Shown: positions 52,457-62,933 of the stretch, piece after piece | Layout: each line of letters starts with the position of its first letter | Numbering within the stretch: the stretch's first letter is position 1 | Source of the DNA: Prauserella marina | GTDB lineage: Bacteria > Actinomycetota > Actinomycetes > Mycobacteriales > Pseudonocardiaceae | Direction of reading: 5' to 3' | Assembly: GCF_002240355.1 (NCBI RefSeq) | Contig: NZ_CP016353.1 | Coordinates: forward strand, 4,142,501-4,206,500 | Length of the DNA: 64,000 nt | The notes under the pieces: model-generated | What the model was told of the DNA's origin: nothing | Databases searched by the model: none | The model's input: the letters and a program-made list of their open reading frames with translations, nothing else | Made by a program: the position numbers and the translations under genes

Positions 52457-52906
52457 ATGAAGCAGGGAGAACTCGCGCCGGACTTCACGTTGCCCGACGA
52501 GCGGGGCAACGACCGGTCGCTGTCGGAATTTCTGGAGAAGGGCCCGGTCGTGCTGTTCTTCTACCCGGCGGCCATGACGGCCGGGTGCACGGCGGAAAGC
52601 TGCCAGTTCCGCGATCTCGCCTCGGAGTTCACGGCGGCGGGCGCGCAGCGGATCGGCATCAGCCCCGACCCCGTCGACAAGCAGCGCCAGTTCTCCGACA
52701 AACACGACTTCGACTTCCCGCTGCTGTCGGATCCCGACGGGGCCGTCGCCTCCGGCTTCGACGTGCGCCGCAAGTTCGGCCCGATGCTGACCCGGCGGCA
52801 CACGTTCGTCATCGACACCGACCGCACGGTGCTCGCGGTGATCAAGAGCGAACTGCGGATGAGCGTGCACGCCGACAAGGCGCTGGAGGTGTTGCGCGCC
52901 AGGTGA
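52457..52906 (+). CDS. bcp: Peroxiredoxin Bcp/PrxQ
   Basis: 149 residues. The peroxidatic and resolving cysteines lie in TAGCTAESCQF near residue 45, five apart (CxxxxC), typical of PrxQ. FYPAAMTAGC carries the conserved Pro and Thr, and RRHTFVID is typical of the C-terminal half. It is a thiol peroxidase reduced by thioredoxin or mycoredoxin. Its ATG is 9 bases after the GGDEF/EAL stop. It ends 19 bases before the convergent LCP gene, with no clear terminator. Confidence 0.93.
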   Translation: MKQGELAPDFTLPDERGNDRSLSEFLEKGPVVLFFYPAAMTAGCTAESCQFRDLASEFTAAGAQRIGISPDPVDKQRQFSDKHDFDFPLLSDPDGAVASGFDVRRKFGPMLTRRHTFVIDTDRTVLAVIKSELRMSVHADKALEVLRAR

Positions 52907-52925
52907 TGACGCGCGACACCGGTGC

Positions 52926-54116
52926 TCAGTTGTAGATGACGCTGTCGGGGACCGGAGTGTCGTTGCGGAGCGCTTCGAAGAGCTGTTCGGCCTTGGCCTC
53001 GTCCCACTGCTCCGCCGAACCCGAGGTGACCGGAACCGTCGTGGTCACCACGCCACCATCGGAGATACCGCGCATGGCCCACGCGAAAGCCACCAAATTG
53101 TGCAGGTGGTCGCCCTCGTCCATGGTGAGCGCGTCGGGAGCGGCCGAAAGCAGCGGAAACAGGTCGAACGGGTTGAGCAACGTCGATGGGCTCGACATCT
53201 GGCTCACCATGGCGCCGATGAACATGCGCTGATTGGCGACCCGGTCGAGGTCGGAACGCGGGGTGGCCGAGCTGTACCGCATCCTGACGAAGCCGAGCGC
53301 CTGCGCGCCGTCCAGTTTCTGCTTGCCCGCGGGGATGACGATGTTCGTCATCGGGTCGCTCATCTCCTCGGGGATGTCCATTTCCACCCCGCCCATGGCG
53401 TCGACCATGCTCGCGAACCCGCCGAACCCGATCTCGGCGTAGTGATCGATCCGCAGGCCGGTGTTCTGCTCGATCGTCTGTGCGAGCAGCGGCGCGCCGC
53501 CGAAGGAGAACGCGGCGTTGATCTTGTTGGTGCCATAGCCGGGAATCTCGACTTGCAGGTCACGCGGCAAGCTCACGAGCGTCGGCTTGGTGTCGTTGTC
53601 GGGCAGGTGCGCGACCATGATCGTGTCCGTGCGCTTACCGCCCGTGTCGCCGGTGGCCAGCGTCGCCTGTTGCTCGGCGTCGAGCCCTTCCCGCGAGTCG
53701 GAGCCGACGATCAGCCAGTTGGTGCCCGCCGCGGCGGCAGGCCTGCCCTCGTAGTCGTGCAGGGCGTCGATCCGGTTGATCGAGAATTCGAGGTAGAGCC
53801 ACACGATCGCGATCGCGAGCACGAACACCAGCAGCAAGGCCATCGCGACCTTACCGAACGACCAGCGCCGCCGCTTGCGCGGGCGCTCGGGTGGCATCCC
53901 GTCGCCGTGCCCAGGGGGCTGCTGGGGAGGTGGCCGGTCGAACGCCGGAGCCACCCTCGTCGGCTGGTGTTGCTGCCTCGGTGGCCGCTGTCGTGCCTGG
54001 TCGCTGCCGGGGATCGGCAGCATCTGCGCGCCCTGATGCCGTCTCGGACCGCGTGGCGGGCGTCCGCGCCCTGGCGGAGGCGGCTGCTCGCCTCCGTAAT
54101 ACCCGCCGTACGTCAT
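52926..54116 (-). CDS. LytR-CpsA-Psr (LCP) family cell-wall glycopolymer ligase
   Basis: 396 residues. The first 90 are a Pro/Gln/Arg-rich cytoplasmic tail, then a membrane segment (VAMALLLVFVLAIAIVWLYL) near residue 95, then the extracellular LCP domain: NWLIVGSDSREG, KRTDTIMVAHL, LVSLPRDLQVEI with conserved Arg and Asp, and FVRMRYSSATPRSDLDR. LCP proteins attach arabinogalactan, teichoic acids or related polymers to peptidoglycan from lipid carriers. The ATG at 54116 has GGGAG upstream. The exact polymer cannot be told. Confidence 0.92.
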   Translation of the reverse strand: MTYGGYYGGEQPPPPGRGRPPRGPRRHQGAQMLPIPGSDQARQRPPRQQHQPTRVAPAFDRPPPQQPPGHGDGMPPERPRKRRRWSFGKVAMALLLVFVLAIAIVWLYLEFSINRIDALHDYEGRPAAAAGTNWLIVGSDSREGLDAEQQATLATGDTGGKRTDTIMVAHLPDNDTKPTLVSLPRDLQVEIPGYGTNKINAAFSFGGAPLLAQTIEQNTGLRIDHYAEIGFGGFASMVDAMGGVEMDIPEEMSDPMTNIVIPAGKQKLDGAQALGFVRMRYSSATPRSDLDRVANQRMFIGAMVSQMSSPSTLLNPFDLFPLLSAAPDALTMDEGDHLHNLVAFAWAMRGISDGGVVTTTVPVTSGSAEQWDEAKAEQLFEALRNDTPVPDSVIYN

Positions 54117-54242
54117 CGCTTGTCTCCCCGCACTGGTCGGCCCGAGCACTGTGCGGCCCCTACTAAACCGCACGCTCCACAGGGAAAGACGCACGGTCCC
54201 CTGAATGGGTTGTGCCCGGCGGTGACCGGACGATCGGGACGC

Positions 54243-54977
54243 CTACAGCGGGAGCCGGAACCGCGCCGGTGCCGCGCTCTCCCATGCGGCGTCGAGTACC
54301 TGACCTGAATCGGGAAGTCCCAGGGTACGCAGCACGAACGTGACCACGAGCCGGTTCCACAGCGACGGCCTTCGCAGCATCGCGTGCCCCTCGGCGGCCA
54401 CCTCGAACCTGGCGAGGCGGGCCGCCTTGGGATCGGCCTCCTCCGCGTAGCGAAGCGATTCAACGGGGCTGGTGACGCGATCGTGAGTACCGTGCGCGAT
54501 CAGCACCGCACGCCCGGCGACCGGCTCGACCGGTTCTCCTTGAGGCGTCCACGGCGCGAGCGCGCACGCGCCGACGACGGCGGGGTCGTCGGCGGCCCGC
54601 AAGGCGACCCTGCCGCCGAGGGAGTGGCCGACGAGGACGACGGGAACGCCGGGCCGCTCCGCCCTGATCCGGTCGAGCGCCCAGCGCGCGTCGGCGAGCG
54701 GGTCCATGGCGGGTTCGTTCCAGCCGCGGACCCGGTTGCGCAGCAGCCGCACGTCGAGTCCGTGCCACGCGCCGGACCGGGACAGCGCGATCGCGAACGG
54801 CAGCATCCGCAGGTAGGCCAGCCGCCACGGCCGCACGGCCGCCGAGGAGAACTCGGATCCCCCGTGCAGGACGAGTGCCACACCGCCCACCGGACCGCGT
54901 GCGCGGCCGACCACGCTCAGCTCCGGCTGTCGCTCCTCCACCCGGTACCTCACTCCCTGTTCACCACGCGGCACCAC
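54243..54977 (-). CDS. Alpha/beta hydrolase
   Basis: 244 residues. The oxyanion-strand motif ALVLHGGSEFSS is near residue 34, the nucleophile elbow VLVGHSLGGRV near 115, LIAHGTHDRVTS supplies the acidic residue near 165, and AEGHAML is the catalytic His near 205. It is of the serine-hydrolase type with no signal peptide and an unusually Trp- and Arg-rich cap. The GTG at 54977 is uncertain; an internal GTG is possible. It is between the LCP gene and the ABC exporter on the same strand, with 126 and 76 bases. Substrate unknown. Confidence 0.82.
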   Translation of the reverse strand: MVPRGEQGVRYRVEERQPELSVVGRARGPVGGVALVLHGGSEFSSAAVRPWRLAYLRMLPFAIALSRSGAWHGLDVRLLRNRVRGWNEPAMDPLADARWALDRIRAERPGVPVVLVGHSLGGRVALRAADDPAVVGACALAPWTPQGEPVEPVAGRAVLIAHGTHDRVTSPVESLRYAEEADPKAARLARFEVAAEGHAMLRRPSLWNRLVVTFVLRTLGLPDSGQVLDAAWESAAPARFRLPL

Positions 54978-55053
54978 CGGCGGTCGCGCCCTTCCGCACC
55001 CGCGATCCTGCCTTGCCGCGCCCCGCCGCCGTCGCCCACCTCACCTTCGATGG

Positions 55054-56925
55054 TCAGGCCGCCGGCTGCTCCTCCGCCGCGCTGAACTGGGTGCGGTAGA
55101 GCTCCGCGTAGCGCCCTTCGGCGGCGAGCAGCGCCTCGTGCGATCCGCGCTCGACGACCCGGCCCTCCTCGATGACCAGAATCTGGTCGGCCGCGCGGAT
55201 CGTGGACAAGCGGTGGGCGATGACCAGCGCGGTGCGGCCCCGCAGCGCGCTGGTGAGTGCTTCGCCGACCGCGGCCTCCGACTCGGAATCCAGGTGAGCG
55301 GTCGCCTCGTCGAGCACGACGACTCTCGGCTGGGCGAGCAGCAACCTCGCGATCGTCAGCCGCTGGCGCTCTCCACCTGACAGCCGGTAACCGCGTTCGC
55401 CGACGACGGTGTCGAGACCGTCCCGCAGTGACCGTACGAGCGGGGCGAGCCTGGCCCGCTCAAGCGCTTCCCAGATCTCGTCGTCGCTCACCTCGGGGCG
55501 CGCGTAGGCGAGGTTGTTCCTGACGGTGTCGTGGAAAAGGTGCCCGTCCTGCGTGACGACCCCGACGGTGGCCCTCAGGTCGTCGAACCCGAGATCCCGA
55601 ACGTCCACACCGGACAGCCGGACCGCGCCGGAGTCCACGTCGTAGAGGCGGGGCAACAGGGAGGCGATGGTCGACTTGCCAGCGCCCGACGAACCGACGA
55701 GGGCGACCATCTCACCGGGTCGGGCCGAGAAGCTGACCCCGCGCAGCACCTCCTCACCACCCCGGTTGTCCAGAGTGGACACTTCCTCCAGCGAGGCGAG
55801 GGAGAACTTCTCCGCGGCCGGGTAGCCGAACCTGACGTCGTCGAACTCGACGGAAACCCCACCCGGGGGCACCGGCCGGTGATCGGGCTTCTCCTTGATC
55901 ATGGGATCGAGGTCGAGCACTTCGAATACCCGCTCGAACGACACGAGCGCCGTCATCACGTCGACCCGCACGTTGGCCAGCGCCGTGAGCGGCGTGTAGA
56001 GCCTCGTCAGCAGCAGCGCGAGTGCCACGACGGTGCCGGGAGCGAGGTCACCACGCAGCGCCAGCCATCCGCCGAGGCCGTAGACGAGCGCCTGCGCCAG
56101 CGCGGAGACCAGCGTCAGGCTGGTCATGAACCAGCGCGTGAGCATGGCCGTGCGGACTCCGATGTCGCGGACTCTGCCCGCTCTCGACTCGAATTCCCCC
56201 GCTTCCGCCTTGGGCCTGCCGAACAACTTGACCAGCGTCGCGCCAGGCGCGGAGAACCGCTCCGTCATCTGGGTCGTCATCGAGGCGTTCAGCTCGGCCG
56301 ACTCGCGTTGCAGGTCGGCCATGCGCCTTCCCAGCCTGCGCGCCGGCAGCACGAACACCGGAAGCAACACCAGCGCCAGCAGCGTGACCTGCCAGGAGAG
56401 GGTGATCATGACGACGAGCGAAAGCGCGAGCTGGATGACGTTGGTGACCAGTCCCGACAGCGTCGCCGTGAAGGTGCGCTGCGCGCCGATCACGTCGTTG
56501 TTGAGCCTGCTGACGAGCGCGCCGGTTCTGGTGCGCGTGAAGAACGCGACGGGCATGCGCTGCACGTGCTCGAAGACGGCGCTGCGCAGGTCGAAGATCA
56601 GCCCTTCCCCGATGCGCGCCGATTGCCAGCGTTCGGCCAGACCGAACCCCGCGTCCGCGATGGCCAGTCCGGCGATCACCAGCGCGAGCAACACCACGGT
56701 GCCCGCCGCGCCGCCACTGACGATGACGTCGACGACTCGCCCCGCGAGCAGCGGCGTCGTGACGGCGAGCACCGCGGAGACGACCGTCAGCGCGAGGAAA
56801 ATGCCGAGGCCGCGCCAATGTGGCCGCGCGAACCGCGCGACCCTGCGCACGGTGCCCCTGCGGAGTCCTTTCGGGACATCACCTGCCCGCATCGCGCTAC
56901 TCATCAGTGACCAGGTGTTGTCCAT
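55054..56925 (-). CDS. ABC multidrug/lipid exporter, fused permease-ATPase
   Basis: 623 residues from the ATG at 56925 (GGCGGA upstream). Six membrane segments in about residues 30-330 and an ATPase with Walker A GSSGAGKST, signature LSGGERQR, Walker B VVVLDEATAHLD and the H-loop IAHRLST. This half-transporter of MsbA type dimerises. There is only one such gene, so a homodimer is likely. Its promoter region shares an AT-rich palindrome with the divergent membrane protein. Substrate unknown. Confidence 0.9.
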   Translation of the reverse strand: MDNTWSLMSSAMRAGDVPKGLRRGTVRRVARFARPHWRGLGIFLALTVVSAVLAVTTPLLAGRVVDVIVSGGAAGTVVLLALVIAGLAIADAGFGLAERWQSARIGEGLIFDLRSAVFEHVQRMPVAFFTRTRTGALVSRLNNDVIGAQRTFTATLSGLVTNVIQLALSLVVMITLSWQVTLLALVLLPVFVLPARRLGRRMADLQRESAELNASMTTQMTERFSAPGATLVKLFGRPKAEAGEFESRAGRVRDIGVRTAMLTRWFMTSLTLVSALAQALVYGLGGWLALRGDLAPGTVVALALLLTRLYTPLTALANVRVDVMTALVSFERVFEVLDLDPMIKEKPDHRPVPPGGVSVEFDDVRFGYPAAEKFSLASLEEVSTLDNRGGEEVLRGVSFSARPGEMVALVGSSGAGKSTIASLLPRLYDVDSGAVRLSGVDVRDLGFDDLRATVGVVTQDGHLFHDTVRNNLAYARPEVSDDEIWEALERARLAPLVRSLRDGLDTVVGERGYRLSGGERQRLTIARLLLAQPRVVVLDEATAHLDSESEAAVGEALTSALRGRTALVIAHRLSTIRAADQILVIEEGRVVERGSHEALLAAEGRYAELYRTQFSAAEEQPAA

Positions 56926-56978
56926 TCCGCCTGCCACCCGCCCTTCCCCAGAATCTCGACCAGCTGGCCGATAGTTAG

Positions 56979-56992
56979 ACCTATATATAGGT
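56979..56992. promoter_or_regulatory. AT-rich palindrome in a divergent promoter
   Basis: ACCTATATATAGGT, a perfect 14-bp palindrome and one of the most AT-rich spots in the window. It lies 54 bases upstream of the exporter ATG and 114 bases upstream of the membrane protein. It may be an operator or overlap a -10 box. Confidence 0.5.
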
Positions 56993-57105
56993 TTTAAGTG
57001 GATATGTCCTGGACAACACCATGTTCTACGCAATACTTCCCGAATGCGCCAGAAAGTTTTGCCCGCTACCAGCCACCCGGCGAACACTCGGTAGCCTTGC
57101 CGGTC

Positions 57106-58425
57106 ATGGGGAGCAGGCTGGTTCCGGAGTGGCTCCGGGTGAGCTGGACCGAACGGCCGCTGCGGCTGGACATCGTCTTCTACCTCGTCTGCGCCGGTTA
57201 CGCGCTCGCCCTCGCGATGACGGACAAACACTACGGATTCCGCGTCTGGGCGAATTTCGCCGTCGCCGGCTACGGACTCGCGCTCGCGTGGAGTTGCTGG
57301 CTCCTGCTCACCCCACGGCTGCGCCCCGGCTGGTGGCGCTCCCGCTGGGTGGGCGTCGCGCTGGTCGCGCTGGTCGCGATGCTCGTGCCGCTGGTGACCC
57401 TGCTGGTGCGCAGGCTGACCGGCGTCGACTGGCTGGACACCCCATGGTCATGGGCCGCCCAGCCGGAAGTGTGGGTCATCGAGCAGTCGGCGACGCTGCT
57501 GCTGGACACCGGCACGCCCTACGTCGACATCACCACTCTCGGCAGACCGCCGGTGGTCAACGACTACACGCCCTACGGGCCGGTCATGGCGCTGTTCGGC
57601 CTGCCCCGCGCCCTGTTCGGGGGCACGGCGGCAGGCGACGTGCTCACCGACGCGCGCATCTACTTCGCCCTCACCGCCATCGCCTGCTTCTGGGCGAGTC
57701 TGCGCCTGCTCGGCAAGCCCTCGGTGCCGGTGAGGGCCGCGCAGCTGGTCGTCGTTTTCCCCCTCACCGCGTTGACGTTCGCGACGGCTGGGCCGGACCT
57801 CGCGATCGTGGGCCTGCTCGTGCTGGCGTGCGCGCTGGCCGCGACGGGAAAACCCGGCTGGGCCGCGACCGTACTGGCGCTCGTGACCAGCGCGAAGCTG
57901 ATCGTGCTTCCCGCCGTGATCGTGCTCGCGGTTCTCGTGGTGGTCACGGCTGGACGAAAGGCGCTTGCCCGGTTCGGGCTGATTTTCGTCGCCGTGTGCC
58001 TGGTGACCAATCTGCCGGTCTTCTTCGTCAATCCCGGTGCGTTCGTCGAACACGTCATCCGGTTCCCCGCCGGTATCGGCGCGGTCACCTCGCCCGCGGC
58101 CAGTCCGCTGCCCGGCCATCTCATCGCCTCGGCGGGGCCCATCGGGAAAGCAGTGGCGTTCGTACTACTCGGTGCCGCCGCGATCGCGATACTGGCATGG
58201 CTGATAAAGCGTCCACCCCACTCCGGCGCGGACGCATTGTTGCGCATCGCGGTGGGACTCGGCGCCTTCACACTGCTGACGCCCGCAACGCGATTCGGCT
58301 ATCTGGTGTACCCGGTGGTCCTTCTGGGCGCGATGCTCTGCTTTCCTCGCCAGGCCGCGGCTCCCCCCGTCGCCGCGGAACCCGGTTCCGGCACCGCGAG
58401 AGGTACCAGCCTTACTTCTTCTTGA
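57106..58425 (+). CDS. Polytopic membrane protein (glycosyltransferase-87/DUF2029-like)
   Basis: 439 residues with about ten hydrophobic segments. The pattern of an N-terminal helix (DIVFYLVCAGYALALAM), a loop with TPYVDITTLGRPPVVNDYTPYGPV and later helices resembles the polyprenol-phosphate-dependent mannosyltransferases of the GT87 group. An Asp in the first large extracellular loop could be the catalytic base, but this cannot be confirmed. The ATG at 57106 was chosen because it precedes the first helix; an upstream ATG at 56998 would add 36 unconserved residues. Its 3' end overlaps the convergent HTH gene by 14 bases. Confidence 0.7.
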   Translation: MGSRLVPEWLRVSWTERPLRLDIVFYLVCAGYALALAMTDKHYGFRVWANFAVAGYGLALAWSCWLLLTPRLRPGWWRSRWVGVALVALVAMLVPLVTLLVRRLTGVDWLDTPWSWAAQPEVWVIEQSATLLLDTGTPYVDITTLGRPPVVNDYTPYGPVMALFGLPRALFGGTAAGDVLTDARIYFALTAIACFWASLRLLGKPSVPVRAAQLVVVFPLTALTFATAGPDLAIVGLLVLACALAATGKPGWAATVLALVTSAKLIVLPAVIVLAVLVVVTAGRKALARFGLIFVAVCLVTNLPVFFVNPGAFVEHVIRFPAGIGAVTSPAASPLPGHLIASAGPIGKAVAFVLLGAAAIAILAWLIKRPPHSGADALLRIAVGLGAFTLLTPATRFGYLVYPVVLLGAMLCFPRQAAAPPVAAEPGSGTARGTSLTSS

Positions 58426-58621
58426 CTCGGGTTGCCCCGCCCCTGCCCCGAAGCTGCACACCGGACTCGGACAGCACCCGGTGCACGAAGCCGTAGGAAC
58501 GGCCGGTCGACTCCGCGAGCGCGCGAATGCTCGCCCCCTTCTCGTATTTCTTCTTCAGGTCTGCGGCCAGCTTGTCGCGCGTGTTTCCGGTGATGCGCGC
58601 ACCCTTCTTCAGGTCTGCCAC
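58412..58621 (-). CDS. Small Lys-rich helix-turn-helix protein
   Basis: 69 residues from the GTG at 58621 (GGAAGG upstream; a TTG at 58630 is possible). It has a homeodomain-like helix-turn-helix in RALAESTGRSYGFVHRVL, and many Lys/Arg residues (LKKKYEKG, the C-terminal VKKK). It resembles short conserved actinobacterial HTH proteins of unknown role; a nucleoid or promoter-binding role is inference. It is convergent with the membrane protein, with a 14-base overlap. The 191-base gap upstream (58622-58812) holds no gene; it contains the 9-mer ACGTCAACT twice (58770 and 58805). Confidence 0.78.
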   Translation of the reverse strand: MADLKKGARITGNTRDKLAADLKKKYEKGASIRALAESTGRSYGFVHRVLSESGVQLRGRGGATRVKKK

Positions 58622-58812
58622 GTCAATCAACCTTCCGCCCGTATGGTGTTTCGGGCCACATTCGACCCCTGCCGCCGCAATGATCGAACACTGAGCCGCA
58701 GAATGCCAGACGACGAGCCAAAAACCTACCGAAACCGCGACGTTTTTGGGCCGATTCAGTGTTTGCGAAACGTCAACTAACGGCCTGGTGCACCATTTGG
58801 CACGACGTCAAC

Positions 58813-60441
<1,629 letters not shown>

Positions 60442-60486
60442 AGAAAACTCCGTGGCGTAGAAGCGGAACCGGACAGCGTGACGTTC

Positions 60487-60514
60487 CCGCGTGTGCCGGA
60501 AGAGGGACACGCGG
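60487..60514 (-). promoter_or_regulatory. Stem-loop in the ABC-F leader
   Basis: An 8-bp perfect stem CCGCGTGT/ACACGCGG with a 12-base loop, 46 bases upstream of the ABC-F GTG. It may be an attenuator-like leader structure, as found before some ABC-F genes, or the end of the acVLRF1 transcript. Confidence 0.4.
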
Positions 60515-60568
60515 CAGGGCTGCTACTCCAAGCGGACGACCACGATCACCAGTGTACGGGTTGGCCGC

Positions 60569-60589
60569 CACCGGTTTTTCCCGCCGGTG
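60569..60589 (-). terminator. Weak hairpin after acVLRF1
   Basis: A 6-bp stem CACCGG/CCGGTG with a 9-base loop, 7 bases after the acVLRF1 stop on the minus strand. The loop contains an A-run in the transcript. Low confidence because the stem is short. Confidence 0.35.
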
Positions 60590-60596
60590 ACCGGGC

Positions 60597-61277
60597 TCAC
60601 CGCGACGCTTCACCCCTCCGGACGACGATCTCGACGGAGAGCGCCCGCACGGCCGCCTCGTCGAGCACGGCCCTTCTCGGCTCGGCGACATCGAGCACCC
60701 TCGGCTCCGCCATGGCGAAGAGCGGCGCGAGGCGCGGTTCGGCGCGCAGTTCGTCGATGGCTCTGCGGTCCCCACCGAGCACCACACCGTCCAATTCGGA
60801 CAAACGGGAACCGAGAACATCGGCCGCGTCCTCCGCTGCCGCGCGCAACGCCTGTCTGGCCTGGCCCTGCCTTCGCCGCGCGAATCGCTGCTGTGACCAG
60901 CCACCGGCCGCGTTGCGCCCGTGTACGTGATGGCGATCGGTGCGCGAGAGCACGATCCTGCCCCTCTCGGCGATTCCGACACTGTGCCCGCCGAGCCGGA
61001 CAAGCAGAATGCCCACCTTTCTCGGCTTGCGCACGTGTTCGACCAGTGGCCCGATGGCAAGGTCCTCGAATTCGCCGAGCCCGGCCAGCGGCGGGAACGG
61101 GACCCTCACCGTTGCCGTCGTCCCATTACCACCGGTGACCACGATGTCATCGACGGTGAGCCTTGTGGCGGTCACGCCGTCGTTGCGGTCGGCGAAACGG
61201 GCGAACCAGCCCTCGACGCGGTCCGGTTCCACCTCGACGACGATGCCGCCGCCTTCGGCCTCCCTGCGGCGGGTCAC
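60597..61277 (-). CDS. acVLRF1-type peptidyl-tRNA hydrolase (eRF1/Vms1-like)
   Basis: 226 residues. The diagnostic loop GGWSQQRFARRRQGQAR near residue 127 corresponds to the catalytic GGQ-like loop of eRF1 and Vms1; it follows LVRLGGHSVGI and the VLSRTDRHHVHGR stretch, and is followed by a long helix and a LDGVVLGGDR strand. The actinobacterial VLRF1 class is thought to release nascent chains from tRNA on stalled large subunits. The GTG at 61277 overlaps the dGTPase stop (GTGA). It is 155 bases from the ABC-F start, which suggests shared ribosome-rescue work. Confidence 0.86.
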   Translation of the reverse strand: MTRRREAEGGGIVVEVEPDRVEGWFARFADRNDGVTATRLTVDDIVVTGGNGTTATVRVPFPPLAGLGEFEDLAIGPLVEHVRKPRKVGILLVRLGGHSVGIAERGRIVLSRTDRHHVHGRNAAGGWSQQRFARRRQGQARQALRAAAEDAADVLGSRLSELDGVVLGGDRRAIDELRAEPRLAPLFAMAEPRVLDVAEPRRAVLDEAAVRALSVEIVVRRGEASR

Positions 61278-62839
61278 AGGACGAACGACTCCGACCACGG
61301 CTGGCCGGTGCGCCCGGATATCGCGTCGAGCATGCCCGAGGCCTGCCGGTCGCTCAGCGACGCGACGAAGTCGATCACGGCCCTTCCCCTCGCGAGCCCG
61401 CGCACGGCGTCCCGGCCGGTCACCGGTTCGCCGGTGGCACCGACCAGCAGTTCAGGAGCGTTGTTCGCGACGGCTGCGTACTGCGCCCTGGACAACTCGA
61501 CCAGGTCGTGCAGCCGCCTCGGCAGCCGCTCCGCCTCGTCCCTGTCACCAAGCCAGGCGTCGAGCGCGTCGACGAGCGAGGTCAGCAGGCTCGCCTGGCC
61601 GCGCTGATGCAGCGCCAGATCGGGCCGCTGGAGCACGAACCTGCGGTGCACGAACTTGAGTACCTGCACCTCGTGCCACTGCGCCGTGCGCAGCGTGACG
61701 TGCCCTGTCCTCGGCGAGGGAGTCGCGTTGAGCACGACGCCGTCGACGAGACGGGCCGTCCAGCGCGCCGAGAACGCCGCCATCGCCTGCTCCGCCTCGA
61801 TGGAACCGTCGAAGGGAATCGCGAGCAGCCCCTCGACCAGTTCGGTCCTGACCTGCGCCACCGCGGCCGAGAACGCGTCGTCGGAAGCCACCCAAGAATC
61901 CTTGGCGTGCGTGCGCCTCCGCAGCGATTCCAGTGAGCGGCCGGGATTGCGGTGCTCATCCCTGAGCTCGTCGAGGGGCAGTTCACCGAAGGCGGAAGCC
62001 CCGCTGAGCCACTGTCCGAGTTCGGTCGCCACGGCGGCGTGCTGGAGCACACCGATGCGGTGAAAATCCTGCAAGTCATGGATCGCGTAGGCGATGTCGT
62101 CGGCGAGGTCCATGACGGAGGCTTCGACGGTCTGTTGCCACCATTCGATCCGGTCGGCGAACGGCTCCCTCGCCTGCCGGAAGTCGTCGAGTTCGGTCGA
62201 GTAGGCCGAGAACTTCGCGGATCCGGTGCCTGGTCCGTCCTCCGGTTCGGCCGCTCCCCTCGGCGGAACCGGCAGGTTCACCGGATGCGGGTCGGGAAAG
62301 TGCAGTCGCGCCCACGGGTACTTGAGCAGCGCCGCCCTCACCGCGGCGGTGAGGTTGAGCCCGTACGGCGTGGGACCGCCCGTCTCGGTCATGGTGACGA
62401 TCCGGAACGTCTGCGCGTTGCCTTCGAATCCGTCGGCGAGCCCGTAGCGGTGCCGCGCGATCCGGTCGAGCACCTGTTCGCCGAGATGACCGAACGGAGG
62501 GTGGCCGAGGTCGTGCCCCAACGCCGCGGCCTCGGCGACATCCGGATCGCAGCCACCGAGTTTCGCCGCCATCTCACCGGATTCGGCCGAGCCCGCGACG
62601 CGTTCCGCGATGGCTCTGGCGACCTGGGCAACCTTGAGGCTGTGCGTCAGCCGGTTGTGCAGGACCGCGGAACCGCCCGCGCTCACGACCTGGGTGACGC
62701 CGCCGAGCCTCGCGAAGAAGGGGGAAGCCTCGATCCGGTCGCGATCGATCCGGAACGGAGCCGTTGCCAGTGCGGCGAACCCGCCGTTCTCCGCGGTCTC
62801 GTCCCTGCGCCGTTCGCGTGGATCTTGTCCCATGCGCAT
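61274..62839 (-). CDS. dgt: Deoxyguanosinetriphosphate triphosphohydrolase-like protein
   Basis: 521 residues from ATG 62839 (ATG 62833 also possible; no strong ribosome-binding site). HD-domain metal ligands: LTHSLKV with the first His, ALGHDLGHPPFGH with the HD pair, and DLADDIAYAIHDLQDF with the final Asp. The family cleaves dGTP and other dNTPs to nucleoside and triphosphate; it is the longer actinobacterial form. It is coupled to acVLRF1 (GTGA overlap) and divergent from the lycopene-cyclase gene across 94 bases. Confidence 0.9.
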   Translation of the reverse strand: MRMGQDPRERRRDETAENGGFAALATAPFRIDRDRIEASPFFARLGGVTQVVSAGGSAVLHNRLTHSLKVAQVARAIAERVAGSAESGEMAAKLGGCDPDVAEAAALGHDLGHPPFGHLGEQVLDRIARHRYGLADGFEGNAQTFRIVTMTETGGPTPYGLNLTAAVRAALLKYPWARLHFPDPHPVNLPVPPRGAAEPEDGPGTGSAKFSAYSTELDDFRQAREPFADRIEWWQQTVEASVMDLADDIAYAIHDLQDFHRIGVLQHAAVATELGQWLSGASAFGELPLDELRDEHRNPGRSLESLRRRTHAKDSWVASDDAFSAAVAQVRTELVEGLLAIPFDGSIEAEQAMAAFSARWTARLVDGVVLNATPSPRTGHVTLRTAQWHEVQVLKFVHRRFVLQRPDLALHQRGQASLLTSLVDALDAWLGDRDEAERLPRRLHDLVELSRAQYAAVANNAPELLVGATGEPVTGRDAVRGLARGRAVIDFVASLSDRQASGMLDAISGRTGQPWSESFVL

Positions 62840-62933
62840 CACCGTACGGGAGTGCGCGACGCCTTCACAGTCACCGGGGACGAACGGTTTCCCTGTCCGG
62901 ACGGCGCTCGGCCGCGTGTGATGAGATCTGCGC

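Noticed and set aside
55531-56910. A 459-codon plus-strand frame opposite the ABC exporter
   Set aside because: Gln/Arg/His-rich shadow of the transporter; the ATPase motifs are on the minus strand.
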